Below, one piece after another: positions 1 through 6,477 of a stretch of 11,728 nucleotides of DNA. The notes beneath the pieces were generated by a model that was not told the origin of the DNA, made no database searches, and saw nothing but the letters and a program-made list of their open reading frames with translations. The stretch is taken from assembly GCA_021202715.1 (NCBI GenBank), contig JAJQCL010000075.1:1-11728 (forward strand), in the 5' to 3' direction. Position 1 is the first letter of the stretch. Each line of letters opens with the position of its first letter. The stretch comes from Lachnospiraceae bacterium. GTDB taxonomy: Bacteria > Bacillota > Clostridia > Lachnospirales > Lachnospiraceae. A program made the position numbers and the translations under genes.

Positions 1-46
1 GCATGTCAAAGATAACAGACCGCAAAAGCGTTGTCACGCAACAAGC

Positions 47-67
47 TGCCACATTTTGTGGCATTTT
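47..67 (+). terminator. possible Rho-independent terminator upstream of mecA
   Basis: TGCCACA (47-53) and TGTGGCA (57-63) form a perfect 7-bp stem with a 3-nt loop, followed by TTTT at 64-67. It could end a gene lying left of the window. The rest of 1-148 shows no convincing coding sequence. A weaker AACGC/GCGTT pair at 90-105 lacks an adjacent T-run. Confidence 0.35.
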
Positions 68-148
68 CTCATAAACAACGTCGTTTCCCAACGCGTCGAT
101 GCGTTCGGAGCCAGGAGCCTTTTTTATAATTTATTCACAGAATATTCC

Positions 149-178
149 TTTACATTCCGCCTGCGTTTGGGGTATACT
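149..178 (+). promoter_or_regulatory. sigma-A type promoter of mecA
   Basis: The -35 box is TTTACA (149-154) and the -10 box is TATACT (173-178), with an 18-bp spacer. Each box differs from consensus at one base. It predicts a leader of about 60 nt before the mecA start at 245. Confidence 0.55.
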
Positions 179-244
179 ATAGCGAACAGCAAAAAGGTTA
201 TTGTACTGTCATAAATCTGCCGAAAGAATGGAAGTGATGATGGA

Positions 245-952
245 ATGAAGATTGAGAAGATCAGCGAGAATCAGATTCGCTGCACACTGAATTACAGTGA
301 TTTGCACGCCCGCCAGCTCTCGCTTCTGGAGCTTGCCTACGGAAGCGACAAAGCAAGAGTTCTTTTTCGTGAGATGATTGAGCGCGCCGACAGCGAGGTT
401 GGATTCCACGCCGATGACATTCCACTTATGATAGAAGCCATCCCCCTGTCCAGTGACGGCATCATGCTGATCATCACAAAAATTGAAGATCCGGATGAGC
501 TGGACACACGGTTTGCCCGTTTCACCCCCGGCACCTATGAAGAGTACCAGATGGAATACGGAACCGAAACGCAGCCCTCCGTTTCCGCAGAGGACATCCT
601 GGAGACACTGAGCCGTCTTCTGGAAGACAGTGGACAAAAGGAAGAGTCCGTGGATTCTCTCCCGCTCTCCTCCGTCTTCCGCTTCGACCGTCTGGATCCG
701 ATTCTGGAGTCCGCTGCTGTACTCCGGAACGTTTACCGGGGCGCGAACTCCCTGTACAAATGCCCCTCCGACCAAAAGTATTATCTGGTCGTGCATAAGT
801 CCGGTCATGCCGCGGAAGAATTTAACAAGATCTGTAATATTCTCACGGAATACGGTCAGAGAATCCGCAGCAATCCGGCCTCTGAGGCTTATTACGAGGA
901 GCATTTTGAACAGCTGACCGGGCCGGAAGCCCTCCAGCAGCTGGCCGTCTAG
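245..952 (+). CDS. mecA: MecA family adaptor protein for the ClpC unfoldase
   Basis: This encodes 235 residues, close to the 218 of Bacillus subtilis MecA. In that family the adaptor delivers selected proteins such as ComK to the cytosolic ClpC-ClpP protease and helps ClpC assemble. The N-terminal domain (residues 1 to about 85) opens with MKIEKISENQIRCTL and contains the family-typical segment around FREMIERADSEVGF. A variable acidic linker spans about 95-140. The C-terminal domain (about 141-225) carries the typical FRFDRLDPI...YKCPSDQKYYLVV...EEFNKICNILTEYG pattern that contacts ClpC in the family. The start at 245 follows a weak GGAAGTGA ribosome binding site at 230-237; the ATG at 228 is in another frame and stops almost at once. 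The gene stands alone with its own promoter and terminator. The family call is firm, but its substrates in this organism cannot be read from the sequence. Confidence 0.9.
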   Translation: MKIEKISENQIRCTLNYSDLHARQLSLLELAYGSDKARVLFREMIERADSEVGFHADDIPLMIEAIPLSSDGIMLIITKIEDPDELDTRFARFTPGTYEEYQMEYGTETQPSVSAEDILETLSRLLEDSGQKEESVDSLPLSSVFRFDRLDPILESAAVLRNVYRGANSLYKCPSDQKYYLVVHKSGHAAEEFNKICNILTEYGQRIRSNPASEAYYEEHFEQLTGPEALQQLAV

Positions 953-1021
953 TCCGCTTTTCATCGCCAGAACCGGCGACAGACGACAGCGACCGCCTCA
1001 CAGAATGAAGAAATCCCTTTC

Positions 1022-1056
1022 ATCGACAGAGAGTTTGTCTCTGTCGATTCTATTTT
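1022..1056 (+). terminator. Rho-independent terminator of mecA
   Basis: ATCGACAGAGA (1022-1032) pairs perfectly with TCTCTGTCGAT (1038-1048) around a GTTTG loop, an 11-bp stem. The T-rich stretch TTCTATTTT follows. It lies about 70 nt after the mecA stop and upstream of the merR promoter, so it should isolate the two genes. Confidence 0.85.
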
Positions 1057-1081
1057 GCCGAATCTCTCCGATGACATTTCC

Positions 1082-1111
1082 TTGTCGCTCTTCCCAGGCC
1101 TGTACTATAAT
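1082..1111 (+). promoter_or_regulatory. sigma-A type promoter of the MerR-like gene
   Basis: A consensus -10 box TATAAT sits at 1106-1111. A partial -35 box TTGTCG lies at 1082-1087, with an 18-bp spacer. The predicted leader before the ATG at 1146 is short, roughly 28 nt. Confidence 0.6.
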
Positions 1112-1145
1112 AGGCAAGGCAGGATACAGACAGGAGGCATCAAAT

Positions 1146-1715
1146 ATGGACGATCATCACTATCTCATCTCAGAGGCCGCCCGGGAAGCCGGCGTGGAAG
1201 CTCACGTGCTCCGTTACTGGGAAGAAGAACTGGATCTCGAGATACCGAGAAATGACCTGGGACACCGCTATTACACGGAGGAGCACATCCGCCTGTTCCA
1301 GGAAATTCAGGAGTTAAAAGGAAAAGGATACCAGCTGAAAACCATCCGGGATATTTTATACGGCGACAAAGCCCCCAAAACGGATCTCTATGTCCCCAAC
1401 GAGGAAGAGCTCCGCAGGCAGCAGGAAGCGAAAATGCAGCAGTTCCGTACCATCATGACGCAGATCATGACCGATGCGCTGAACCACAACAACCCTGCGC
1501 TTTGTCAGAGCGTCAGCAGTCAGGTGGGGGACCGCCTCGTGAAAGAGATGAATTACGCGTTTCGTGAAAAAGAAGAGCGAGAGGAGGAGCGGTTCAAAAA
1601 ACTGGACGAGTCTCTGCGCTCCATGCAGAAGAATGGGAAAGCCCGGGCGGAGGCCGCCGCAGCGAAAGCCCCTGTCATGGCAATCAAGAAGAAAAAGCCC
1701 TTTGGCCGGAACTGA
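1146..1715 (+). CDS. MerR-like winged-helix DNA-binding protein with coiled-coil tail
   Basis: This encodes 189 residues. Residues about 6-72 are a MerR-type winged helix-turn-helix: LISEAAREAGVEAHVLRYWE, then the wing LGHRYYTEEHIRLFQEIQEL and the helix KGYQLKTIRDIL. Instead of a short dimer helix plus effector domain, the protein continues with a long, charged, probably coiled-coil region (about 82-160, rich in E, K, R and Q). It ends in a basic tail, KKKKPFGRN. No Cys-based metal site or drug-binding domain is seen. The architecture resembles MerR-headed proteins such as RacA, which anchors chromosomes, as well as uncharacterised regulators. The start at 1146 is chosen because AGGAGG (1132-1137) lies 8 nt upstream and the winged helix begins directly after; the in-frame extension to 1005 runs through the mecA terminator and the promoter. 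DNA binding is well supported; target and role are unknown. Confidence 0.8.
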   Translation: MDDHHYLISEAAREAGVEAHVLRYWEEELDLEIPRNDLGHRYYTEEHIRLFQEIQELKGKGYQLKTIRDILYGDKAPKTDLYVPNEEELRRQQEAKMQQFRTIMTQIMTDALNHNNPALCQSVSSQVGDRLVKEMNYAFREKEEREEERFKKLDESLRSMQKNGKARAEAAAAKAPVMAIKKKKPFGRN

Positions 1716-1732
1716 ACGCCCCGAAAAAAAGG

Positions 1733-1767
1733 CAAGAAAAAGCCCGGCCAGGCCGGGTTTTTTCTTG
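1733..1767. terminator. bidirectional terminator between the MerR-like gene and ferredoxin
   Basis: A symmetrical hairpin is built on CCCGG (1743-1747) and CCGGG (1753-1757). It extends outward through an A-tract on the left and T-tract TTTTTTCTTG on the right, giving a U-run in both directions. It begins 17 nt after the MerR-like stop and lies 13 nt beyond the ferredoxin stop, so it serves both convergent genes. Confidence 0.85.
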
Positions 1768-1780
1768 TCCGATGTGAACA

Positions 1781-1951
1781 TCAGCCGGCAGAGATCGCGT
1801 CGTTGGGGCAGGTCGCCTCGCAGGTACCGCAATCCAGGCAGGCATCCGCATCGATCACATATTTGCCATCGCCCTCAGAGATCGCCTCCACAGGACATTC
1901 CGCCGCACAGGCGCCACAGCTGATGCAATCGTCAGAAATTACATATGCCAT
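1781..1951 (-). CDS. 2[4Fe-4S] clostridial-type ferredoxin
   Basis: This small protein has 56 residues, beginning MAYVISDDCISCGACAAECP. It has two complete CxxCxxCxxxCP motifs, Cys9-12-15-19 and Cys38-41-44-48. These bind two [4Fe-4S] clusters in the clostridial ferredoxin family, whose length (about 55 residues) it matches. Such proteins carry low-potential electrons in the cytosol between oxidoreductases such as pyruvate:ferredoxin oxidoreductase and hydrogenase; the specific partners here are not visible. The start is fixed by AGGAGG at 1961-1966 on the minus strand, 9 nt upstream. It has its own promoter (1985-2013) and a terminator shared with the MerR-like gene, so it is transcribed alone. 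It is divergent from the DUF1858 gene and shares a control region with it. Confidence 0.95.
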   Translation of the reverse strand: MAYVISDDCISCGACAAECPVEAISEGDGKYVIDADACLDCGTCEATCPNDAISAG

Positions 1952-1984
1952 AGGATTTTTCCTCCTAACATTAGATTTGCCCTT

Positions 1985-2013
1985 ATTGTAATACAGTGGA
2001 TGGGAGATTTCAA
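1985..2013 (-). promoter_or_regulatory. sigma-A type promoter of the ferredoxin gene
   Basis: On the minus strand the -35 box is TTGAAA (2013-2008) and the -10 box is TACAAT (1990-1985), with a 17-bp spacer. Each box is one mismatch from consensus. The -35 box is part of the inverted repeat at 2006-2038. Confidence 0.75.
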
Positions 2014-2038
2014 GTAAATTTTTGTGCGGCTTGAAATC
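2006..2038. repeat. inverted repeat spanning both divergent -35 boxes, candidate operator
   Basis: GATTTCAAG (2006-2014) and CTTGAAATC (2030-2038) are perfect 9-bp inverted copies separated by 15 bp. Each arm contains the TTGAAA -35 box of one of the divergent promoters. A dimeric regulator bound here could control both genes, but the symmetry may simply reflect two similar -35 boxes with chance flanking matches. Confidence 0.45.
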
Positions 2039-2059
2039 GGAGAGTCTTTATTATATAAT
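2031..2059 (+). promoter_or_regulatory. strong sigma-A type promoter of the DUF1858 gene
   Basis: The -35 box TTGAAA (2031-2036) and the -10 box TATAAT (2054-2059) are separated by an ideal 17 bp. This is the best match to consensus in the window. The predicted leader is roughly 55 nt. Confidence 0.8.
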
Positions 2060-2121
2060 AAGGACACCGTTTGCAGAAACAGGCGGTACATCTTATTTCA
2101 CGTACAAGGAGGCAACATCTC

Positions 2122-2343
2122 ATGGCACAGGTAACAAAGGATATGCTGATCGGAGAGATTATCAATATCGATATCAATATTGTCCCCATCCTCATGGGGG
2201 CGGGCATGCACTGCATCGGCGGCCCCTCCTCCCAGGGCGAATCTCTGGATGAGGCCTGCATGGTTCATGGCATCGACAGCGACCTGATGGTGAATGCCAT
2301 CAATGAATATCTGACAGCGAAGGCACAGCCCCAGGAGGCATAA
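2122..2343 (+). CDS. DUF1858 redox-disulfide-type protein lacking the second motif Cys
   Basis: This encodes 73 residues, beginning MAQVTKDMLIGEIINID. The rest, including GMHCIGGPSSQGESLDEAC and MVHGID, matches the DUF1858 family (also called hybrid cluster protein-associated redox disulfide domain), small cytosolic proteins of anaerobes with an unproven redox role. Family members normally show HCxGCP, a CxxC pair. Here it reads His30-Cys31-Ile-Gly-Gly34-Pro, so the second Cys is Gly (codon GGC, one base from TGC). The other Cys is Cys46. The start at 2122 is set by AAGGAGG (2106-2112), 9 nt upstream. The gene stands alone between a strong promoter and a strong terminator and is divergent from ferredoxin, which fits a redox role. 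The family call is confident; the loss of the CxxC could be real or a base error. Confidence 0.85.
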   Translation: MAQVTKDMLIGEIINIDINIVPILMGAGMHCIGGPSSQGESLDEACMVHGIDSDLMVNAINEYLTAKAQPQEA

Positions 2344-2373
2344 CGTCACGGATCCGACTTCTCTCGTCAGGCA

Positions 2374-2417
2374 GCAAAAAACGACCTTTCGTACTCTGGT
2401 ACGGGGTCGTTTTTTGC
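2374..2417. terminator. bidirectional terminator between the DUF1858 gene and dnaB
   Basis: GCAAAAAACGACC (2374-2386) pairs with GGTCGTTTTTTGC (2405-2417). An inner CGTAC/GTACG stem (2390-2394, 2399-2403) is capped by a TCTG loop. The six-A and six-T tracts give a U-run in both directions. It lies 30 nt after the DUF1858 stop and about 58 nt beyond the dnaB stop, so it can end both units. Confidence 0.85.
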
Positions 2418-2431
2418 GTAATAATCCAATT

Positions 2432-2473
2432 CTGATACACGGATTGCTCCCTGCGAATGCACTCGCGCAATCC
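2432..2473. repeat. short dispersed repeat, copy 1 (compact form)
   Basis: The first 32 bases (2432-2463) match 11094-11125 at 29 positions, including 19 identical bases CTGATACACGGATTGCTCC at the start. Inverted ends GGATTGC (2441-2447) and GCAATCC (2467-2473) bound it. The copy abuts the dnaB stop codon and lies between it and the terminator. It lacks about 40 internal bases that are present in copy 2. Confidence 0.65.
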
Positions 2474-2474
2474 T

Positions 2475-3815
2475 TCACTTTTTCATATTGACAAATTTTG
2501 TATAATTCGGCAGCCACACCAGTTCGACCGTTCCAATCGGGCCGTTTCTCTGCTTGGCGACGATGACCTCGCAGATATTCTTGGAGGGGCTGTCCTTGTT
2601 ATAGTAATCATCCCGGTAGAGGAAGAGAACCACATCCGCGTCCTGCTCGATGGCGCCGGATTCACGCAGGTCGGAAAGCATGGGGCGATGATCCGCGCGG
2701 CTCTCTACGGCCCGGCTCAGCTGAGACAGGGCGATCACCGGGCATTCCAGTTCCCGGGCCAGCGCCTTGAGGGATCGGGAGATCTCCGAGATCTCCTGCT
2801 GCCGGTTGTCCGAAGCACGGCTGCCGCTGCCGCTCATCAGCTGCAAATAGTCAATAAGAATCAGCTGCAGGCCATACTCCAGCTTGTATTTCCGGCATTT
2901 GGTGCGCATCTCACTGACTGTGATACCGGGCGTATCGTCGATGATCAGCTTCGAGCGTCCTACTGTATTGACGCCCTCCACCAGACTGTCCCAGTCCTCA
3001 TCCGTGAGGTTGCCGGTGCGGATATTCTGGGCATCTACCCGGGATTCCATGGCAAAAAGCCGGTTCACCAGCTGCTCCTTGGACATTTCCAGGCTGAAAA
3101 TAATGGTACTGATCCCCTTGCGGAAGCAGGCGTATTGCGCAATGTTCAGGGCGAACGCCGTCTTGCCCATCGAAGGACGCGCCGCCAGCAGGATCAGATC
3201 CGACGGCTGCAGACCGGCCAGCTGGCGGTCCAGATCCGTAAAGCCTGTAGGGATTCCTGTCACCGGGTTCTTTGTCCGCGACGCCTTGTGAATCCGCTCG
3301 AGCGCCGTCAGGGCGATCTCCTGAATGGGAACGTAATCTCCCTCCCGCCGCTGATTGAGAACCTGAAAGATCTTCTTCTCCGTATCCGCCAGAATGTTTT
3401 CTGTCTTGTCTTTTCCGGCATAACAGGCGTTGGCTGTCTCCTCCGAAGCATGGATCAGTTTACGCAGCAGAGATTTTTCATAAACGATCTCCGCATAGTA
3501 TTTGGCGTTCGCCGAAATGGGGACCGCCGCCACCAGCTCCCCGATATAATCCAGACTGCTGACCTCCGGCGGAACATCTTTTTCTTTCAGGCGATCCTGC
3601 AGAGTCAGCAAATCTACGGGATGGCCTTCCTCGTACAGCTCAATCATCGCATCGTAGATGATCCCGTACTGCCGGTGATAAAAATCCTCCCCGCGGACGA
3701 TGTTCTCGACAACAGCAATCGCATCATTGTCCAGAATCATCGCGCCGATGACGGTCTGTTCCGCCTCGACGCTGTGGGGAAGAACACGTTTTACCAGATT
3801 TTCTTCCATATCCAT
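2475..3815 (-). CDS. dnaB: replicative DNA helicase DnaB
   Basis: This encodes 446 residues, the usual length for the Firmicute replicative helicase (called DnaC in Bacillus). The homohexamer unwinds DNA 5'-3' at the replication fork using ATP and works with primase DnaG. The N-terminal domain (about 10-112) opens VLPHSVEAEQTVIGAMILD. The RecA-like domain holds Walker A ARPSMGKTA (212-220, Lys218), Walker B LILIDYLQLM (318-327, Asp322), SQLSRAVE (364-371), the DLRESGAIEQDADVV segment (382-396) and KQRNGP (421-426), where the arginine finger lies. No intein interrupts these sites, although DnaB is a frequent intein host. The gene is 32 nt downstream of rplI with no promoter between, so it should be the last gene of a gdpP-rplI-dnaB operon. 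The ribosome binding site is weak; Met1 and Met3 are both possible starts. Confidence 0.97.
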   Translation of the reverse strand: MDMEENLVKRVLPHSVEAEQTVIGAMILDNDAIAVVENIVRGEDFYHRQYGIIYDAMIELYEEGHPVDLLTLQDRLKEKDVPPEVSSLDYIGELVAAVPISANAKYYAEIVYEKSLLRKLIHASEETANACYAGKDKTENILADTEKKIFQVLNQRREGDYVPIQEIALTALERIHKASRTKNPVTGIPTGFTDLDRQLAGLQPSDLILLAARPSMGKTAFALNIAQYACFRKGISTIIFSLEMSKEQLVNRLFAMESRVDAQNIRTGNLTDEDWDSLVEGVNTVGRSKLIIDDTPGITVSEMRTKCRKYKLEYGLQLILIDYLQLMSGSGSRASDNRQQEISEISRSLKALARELECPVIALSQLSRAVESRADHRPMLSDLRESGAIEQDADVVLFLYRDDYYNKDSPSKNICEVIVAKQRNGPIGTVELVWLPNYTKFVNMKK

Positions 3816-3847
3816 ATCCGCATCCGTCCGTATCTGTTTATCGTTTC

Positions 3848-4294
3848 CTACTCTTCCACGACCCGAACCGTCAGTTTCGCCGTCACGTCACGATGCAGCT
3901 TCACCATCACCTCGTGGTCTCCCAGCGTCTTGATGGGTTCTGGAAGAACAATCTTCTTCTTGTCCAGTTCCAGACCATGCTGCTCCTTCATGCCCTGCGC
4001 GATCTCCCTGGAAGCGATGGCGCCGAAGAGCCGTCCGCCCTCCCCCACCTTCGCCGAAAGCACCACGGTCTTCTCCTCCATAGAGCGGGCCAGCTCCTGA
4101 GCATCCGCCAGATTTTTGGCCGCCACCTTCGCCTCATGGTTCTTCTGCTGCTTCAGCTTCGCCAGGTTCTGAGGCGTCGCCTCCACGCCCAGCTTCTTGG
4201 GCAAAATATAGTTGCGCGCATAGCCGTCGTTGGCCTTGACAACATCCCCCTTCTTCCCGAGAGATTTTACATCTTCTAACAGTACGATCTGCAT
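3848..4294 (-). CDS. rplI: 50S ribosomal protein bL9
   Basis: This encodes 148 residues, the standard length of bL9. The protein binds 23S rRNA near the base of the L1 stalk and helps maintain reading frame during translation. The N-terminal domain shows the L9 signature GKKGDVVKANDGYARNYILP and then KKLG at about 13-36. A long charged helix (about 40-75, LAKLKQQKNHEAKVAAKNLADAQELARSMEE) links it to the C-terminal RNA-binding domain (about 76-147), which includes GRLFGAIASREIA. The start follows AAGGAGG with a 5-nt gap. The gene lies 23 nt after the gdpP stop and 32 nt before dnaB; the order gdpP-rplI-dnaB is common in Firmicutes and supports one operon. Confidence 0.97.
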   Translation of the reverse strand: MQIVLLEDVKSLGKKGDVVKANDGYARNYILPKKLGVEATPQNLAKLKQQKNHEAKVAAKNLADAQELARSMEEKTVVLSAKVGEGGRLFGAIASREIAQGMKEQHGLELDKKKIVLPEPIKTLGDHEVMVKLHRDVTAKLTVRVVEE

Positions 4295-4317
4295 AGGAGC
4301 CTCCTTATTCCTGTTTT

Positions 4318-6315
4318 TTAAAAAATTCCTTCCCGCTTCATCTGAAGGATCGTGTCCTTCACCTGTTGCTTTGCTTCCTCCACCGTGCAGCCCTTCAACT
4401 GCGCTCCGGCGATACTCAGATGACCGCCGCCGCCCAGGCGCTCCATGATCAGCTGGACATTCACCTCATCGATCGAGCGGGCGCTGACATAAATGGTCCC
4501 GTTAAATTCAGTCAACACGATCGACGCTTTCACACCCACGATGTTCAGCATCTCATTGGCTGCCTGTGCTCCAATGATTGTCGGGCTCTCCAATCCCTCA
4601 CTGGAGCAGATCCCGAAAGCAAAGCTGTCTTCAAACATTTCCGCACCGCTGACAGTCCGCGCCCGCGCCCGGATATCCTCCGGACTCTCCCGGAACAGCT
4701 TCCGGACATTGGTCACATCCGCCCCATGGCGGCGCAGGAAAGCGGCGGCCTCGAAGGTCCTGACTCCGGCCTTATTGGTAAAATTGTTCGTATCCACAAC
4801 GATGCCCGCATAGATCGTCTCCGCCTCGATCGGGCGCAGACGCAGAGAATCATCAAAATACTGCAGAATCTCCGCTACCATTTCACTGGCAGAGGAGGCA
4901 TAGGATTCGATGTAGGAAAGAGTTGCCTTCTGAATCGTCTCATTCCCCTGACGATGGTGGTCCAGCACCACAACCGTGGAAGCCCGATCCAGGAGCGCCG
5001 GGCACTCCGTGTAGCTGGGACGGTTCACATCCACCACCACCACGATGGTGTTCGCATCCCGCCGGGCCAGCGCTTTCTCACTGGAAATGATCATGTCAGA
5101 GGGATATTCGGAGTGATTCTGAAACCGCTTCACCATCGGGCGAAGGGAAGAGCTGACTTCATCAATGACAATATGCGCCCTTTTGTCCAGAGTTTTGGCG
5201 GCCCGGAAGATTCCCACCGCCGCTCCGAAGGCATCCACGTCGGGAATCTTATGTCCCATGATCAGGATCTGATCCTTCGTCAGCATCAGCTCCCGCAATG
5301 CCTGCGCCTTGACACGAGCTTTCACGCGGGTATTCTTCTCATGCTGCTGCGTCTTGCCGCCGTAGTACTTGATCTGCTCCGGCGTTTTAACCACGGCCTG
5401 ATCGCCGCCGCGTCCCAGGGCCAGATCCATAGCTGTCCGACACAGCTCATTGTTCTGTTCCATCGAAGCCCCTTCGGTTCCGATGCTGATACTCAGCGTC
5501 ACCGCGATGTTGTTGCCAATATTGAGGGTCTTCACATCCTCCAGGATCGAAAAACGGTCCTCCTGCACATCCGTCAGTCCCTTTTTCCGCATAAACAGGA
5601 AGAATTTATCTTTTTCTGTCTTGCGGACAATACCATCATAATTGGCGAAATATTTGCTGATCTTCCGCTCGATCAGCGCCGCCAGAAGAGACTGCCGCAC
5701 CGCCTCCGCGCTGCTCATGGCTTCCTCATAATTGTCGATATAGATCAGGCCGACCACGGTCTTCTGTTCCTCCAGCCTGGTCAGAGCCTCCAGATGCTCG
5801 GTCTCGTCAAACAAAAACAGGGAGTACATATCCGCATCCGCGGAAACCATCTGCAGCTGCGCCTCATAGGCCCGCCCGTTCCAGTGAATATGTTCAGTCC
5901 TTCTCCCGCCGTCCTGCGGAAGATTCCCGGACAGAGCGGGCAGCGCCTGCTCGCCGTCTTCCCCGTCCTCCCCCGTCTCCGGCATCAGCTCCTCAAGCGC
6001 CTGATTGCTCCAGAGCAGCTCGCCCTCATTCCCCAGCACCGCATAGGGCACCGGAAGATTCCGGATCTGCTCCTGCTGCTTCTCCTGAAAGGACAGCGCA
6101 AAATCCACCAGCTCCTCTTCGGTCTGTCTCCTCCATGAAACCGTCCACCAGATGGCAAAAATCAGATAAAGAAGGTCAAAAACAGTCACGACGATCCCGG
6201 CAAACAGACTGATGACAAACACTGCCACAGTCACGATCATCAAAACCGGCAGAATATAGATCGGCCAGCGCAGCAACTGCAGCATTCTTCCCTGTATTTT
6301 GTCGTCACGTTTCAT
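4318..6315 (-). CDS. gdpP: cyclic-di-AMP phosphodiesterase GdpP (DHH-DHHA1 family)
   Basis: This encodes 665 residues, a typical length for GdpP (YybT), a membrane enzyme that hydrolyses the second messenger c-di-AMP to pApA and so affects potassium balance, cell-wall stress and beta-lactam tolerance. Two membrane helices lie at about 14-61. A divergent PAS-like region follows (about 88-170) with an acidic stretch ETGEDGEDGEQ, then a degenerate GGDEF region (about 185-310). The catalytic DHH domain has GHKIPDVDAFG (His355, Asp359, Asp361), VVVDVNRPS (Asp429), LDHHRQGNE (Asp452-His453-His454) and VVDTNNF (Asp508), so the metal-binding set is complete. DHHA1 follows with GGGGHLSIAGA (628-638). 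The ATG at 6315 is chosen over a GTG at 6354 because GGGAGG (6321-6326) sits 5 nt upstream. It heads the gdpP-rplI-dnaB run. Confidence 0.95.
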   Translation of the reverse strand: MKRDDKIQGRMLQLLRWPIYILPVLMIVTVAVFVISLFAGIVVTVFDLLYLIFAIWWTVSWRRQTEEELVDFALSFQEKQQEQIRNLPVPYAVLGNEGELLWSNQALEELMPETGEDGEDGEQALPALSGNLPQDGGRRTEHIHWNGRAYEAQLQMVSADADMYSLFLFDETEHLEALTRLEEQKTVVGLIYIDNYEEAMSSAEAVRQSLLAALIERKISKYFANYDGIVRKTEKDKFFLFMRKKGLTDVQEDRFSILEDVKTLNIGNNIAVTLSISIGTEGASMEQNNELCRTAMDLALGRGGDQAVVKTPEQIKYYGGKTQQHEKNTRVKARVKAQALRELMLTKDQILIMGHKIPDVDAFGAAVGIFRAAKTLDKRAHIVIDEVSSSLRPMVKRFQNHSEYPSDMIISSEKALARRDANTIVVVVDVNRPSYTECPALLDRASTVVVLDHHRQGNETIQKATLSYIESYASSASEMVAEILQYFDDSLRLRPIEAETIYAGIVVDTNNFTNKAGVRTFEAAAFLRRHGADVTNVRKLFRESPEDIRARARTVSGAEMFEDSFAFGICSSEGLESPTIIGAQAANEMLNIVGVKASIVLTEFNGTIYVSARSIDEVNVQLIMERLGGGGHLSIAGAQLKGCTVEEAKQQVKDTILQMKREGIF

Positions 6316-6386
6316 TGCTTCCTCCCGCGGTGCCGTATCAAAGGCTCCGCACACCTGAAATCCTTCCGCGGCCGCTCATCCAGCAT
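6312..6386 (-). CDS. possible 24-codon leader ORF overlapping the gdpP start
   Basis: An ATG at 6386 is preceded by AGGAG 10 nt upstream. It opens a 24-codon frame beginning MLDERPRKDF and ending RHRGRKQ. Its TGA overlaps the gdpP ATG as ATGA (6315-6312), the usual arrangement for translational coupling. The peptide has six Arg and two Lys. It lies entirely in the predicted gdpP leader. It is short enough to have arisen by chance and resembles no family I know. Confidence 0.25.
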   Translation of the reverse strand: MLDERPRKDFRCAEPLIRHRGRKQ

Positions 6387-6448
6387 GAATGGAATGCTCC
6401 TGACACCTCCGGCGGATGCGCTTATGCGCAGGTACAATAATATCAGGT

Positions 6449-6477
6449 ATTTTACCATAATTTCTATCTTGTTTCAA
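6449..6477 (-). promoter_or_regulatory. sigma-A type promoter of gdpP
   Basis: On the minus strand the -35 box is TTGAAA (6477-6472) and the -10 box is TAAAAT (6454-6449), with a 17-bp spacer; each box is one mismatch from consensus. The -35 box lies within the last codons of the ClpX-like gene. The predicted leader is about 125 nt and holds a small TGCGC/GCGCA hairpin (6417-6430) and the possible leader ORF. Confidence 0.7.

Noticed and set aside
4..10. TGTCAAA resembling half of a CtsR heat-shock operator
   Set aside because: The CtsR site needs a tandem heptad pair; no second copy is present at the right spacing, and it is far from the mecA promoter.
2..214. Open frame across the mecA upstream region
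   Set aside because: It has no start codon context, its translation resembles no family, and it runs through a hairpin and the mecA promoter.
964..979. TCGCC/GGCGA hairpin just after the mecA stop
   Set aside because: The stem is only 5 bp and no T-run follows; the 11-bp hairpin at 1022-1048 is the convincing terminator.
2457..4100. Long plus-strand open frame (547 codons) opposite dnaB and rplI
   Set aside because: It is antisense to two certain genes, begins in the repeat, has no ribosome binding site or recognisable domain, and is the sort of shadow frame seen opposite GC-rich genes.
4295..4305. AGGAGGCTCCT palindrome at the rplI ribosome binding site
   Set aside because: It allows only a 4-bp stem with a 3-nt loop, too weak to support a regulatory structure.
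4366..6138. Long plus-strand open frame (590 codons) opposite gdpP
   Set aside because: Antisense to a complete gdpP with all catalytic residues; its composition, rich in His, Arg and Gln, is typical of a shadow frame.
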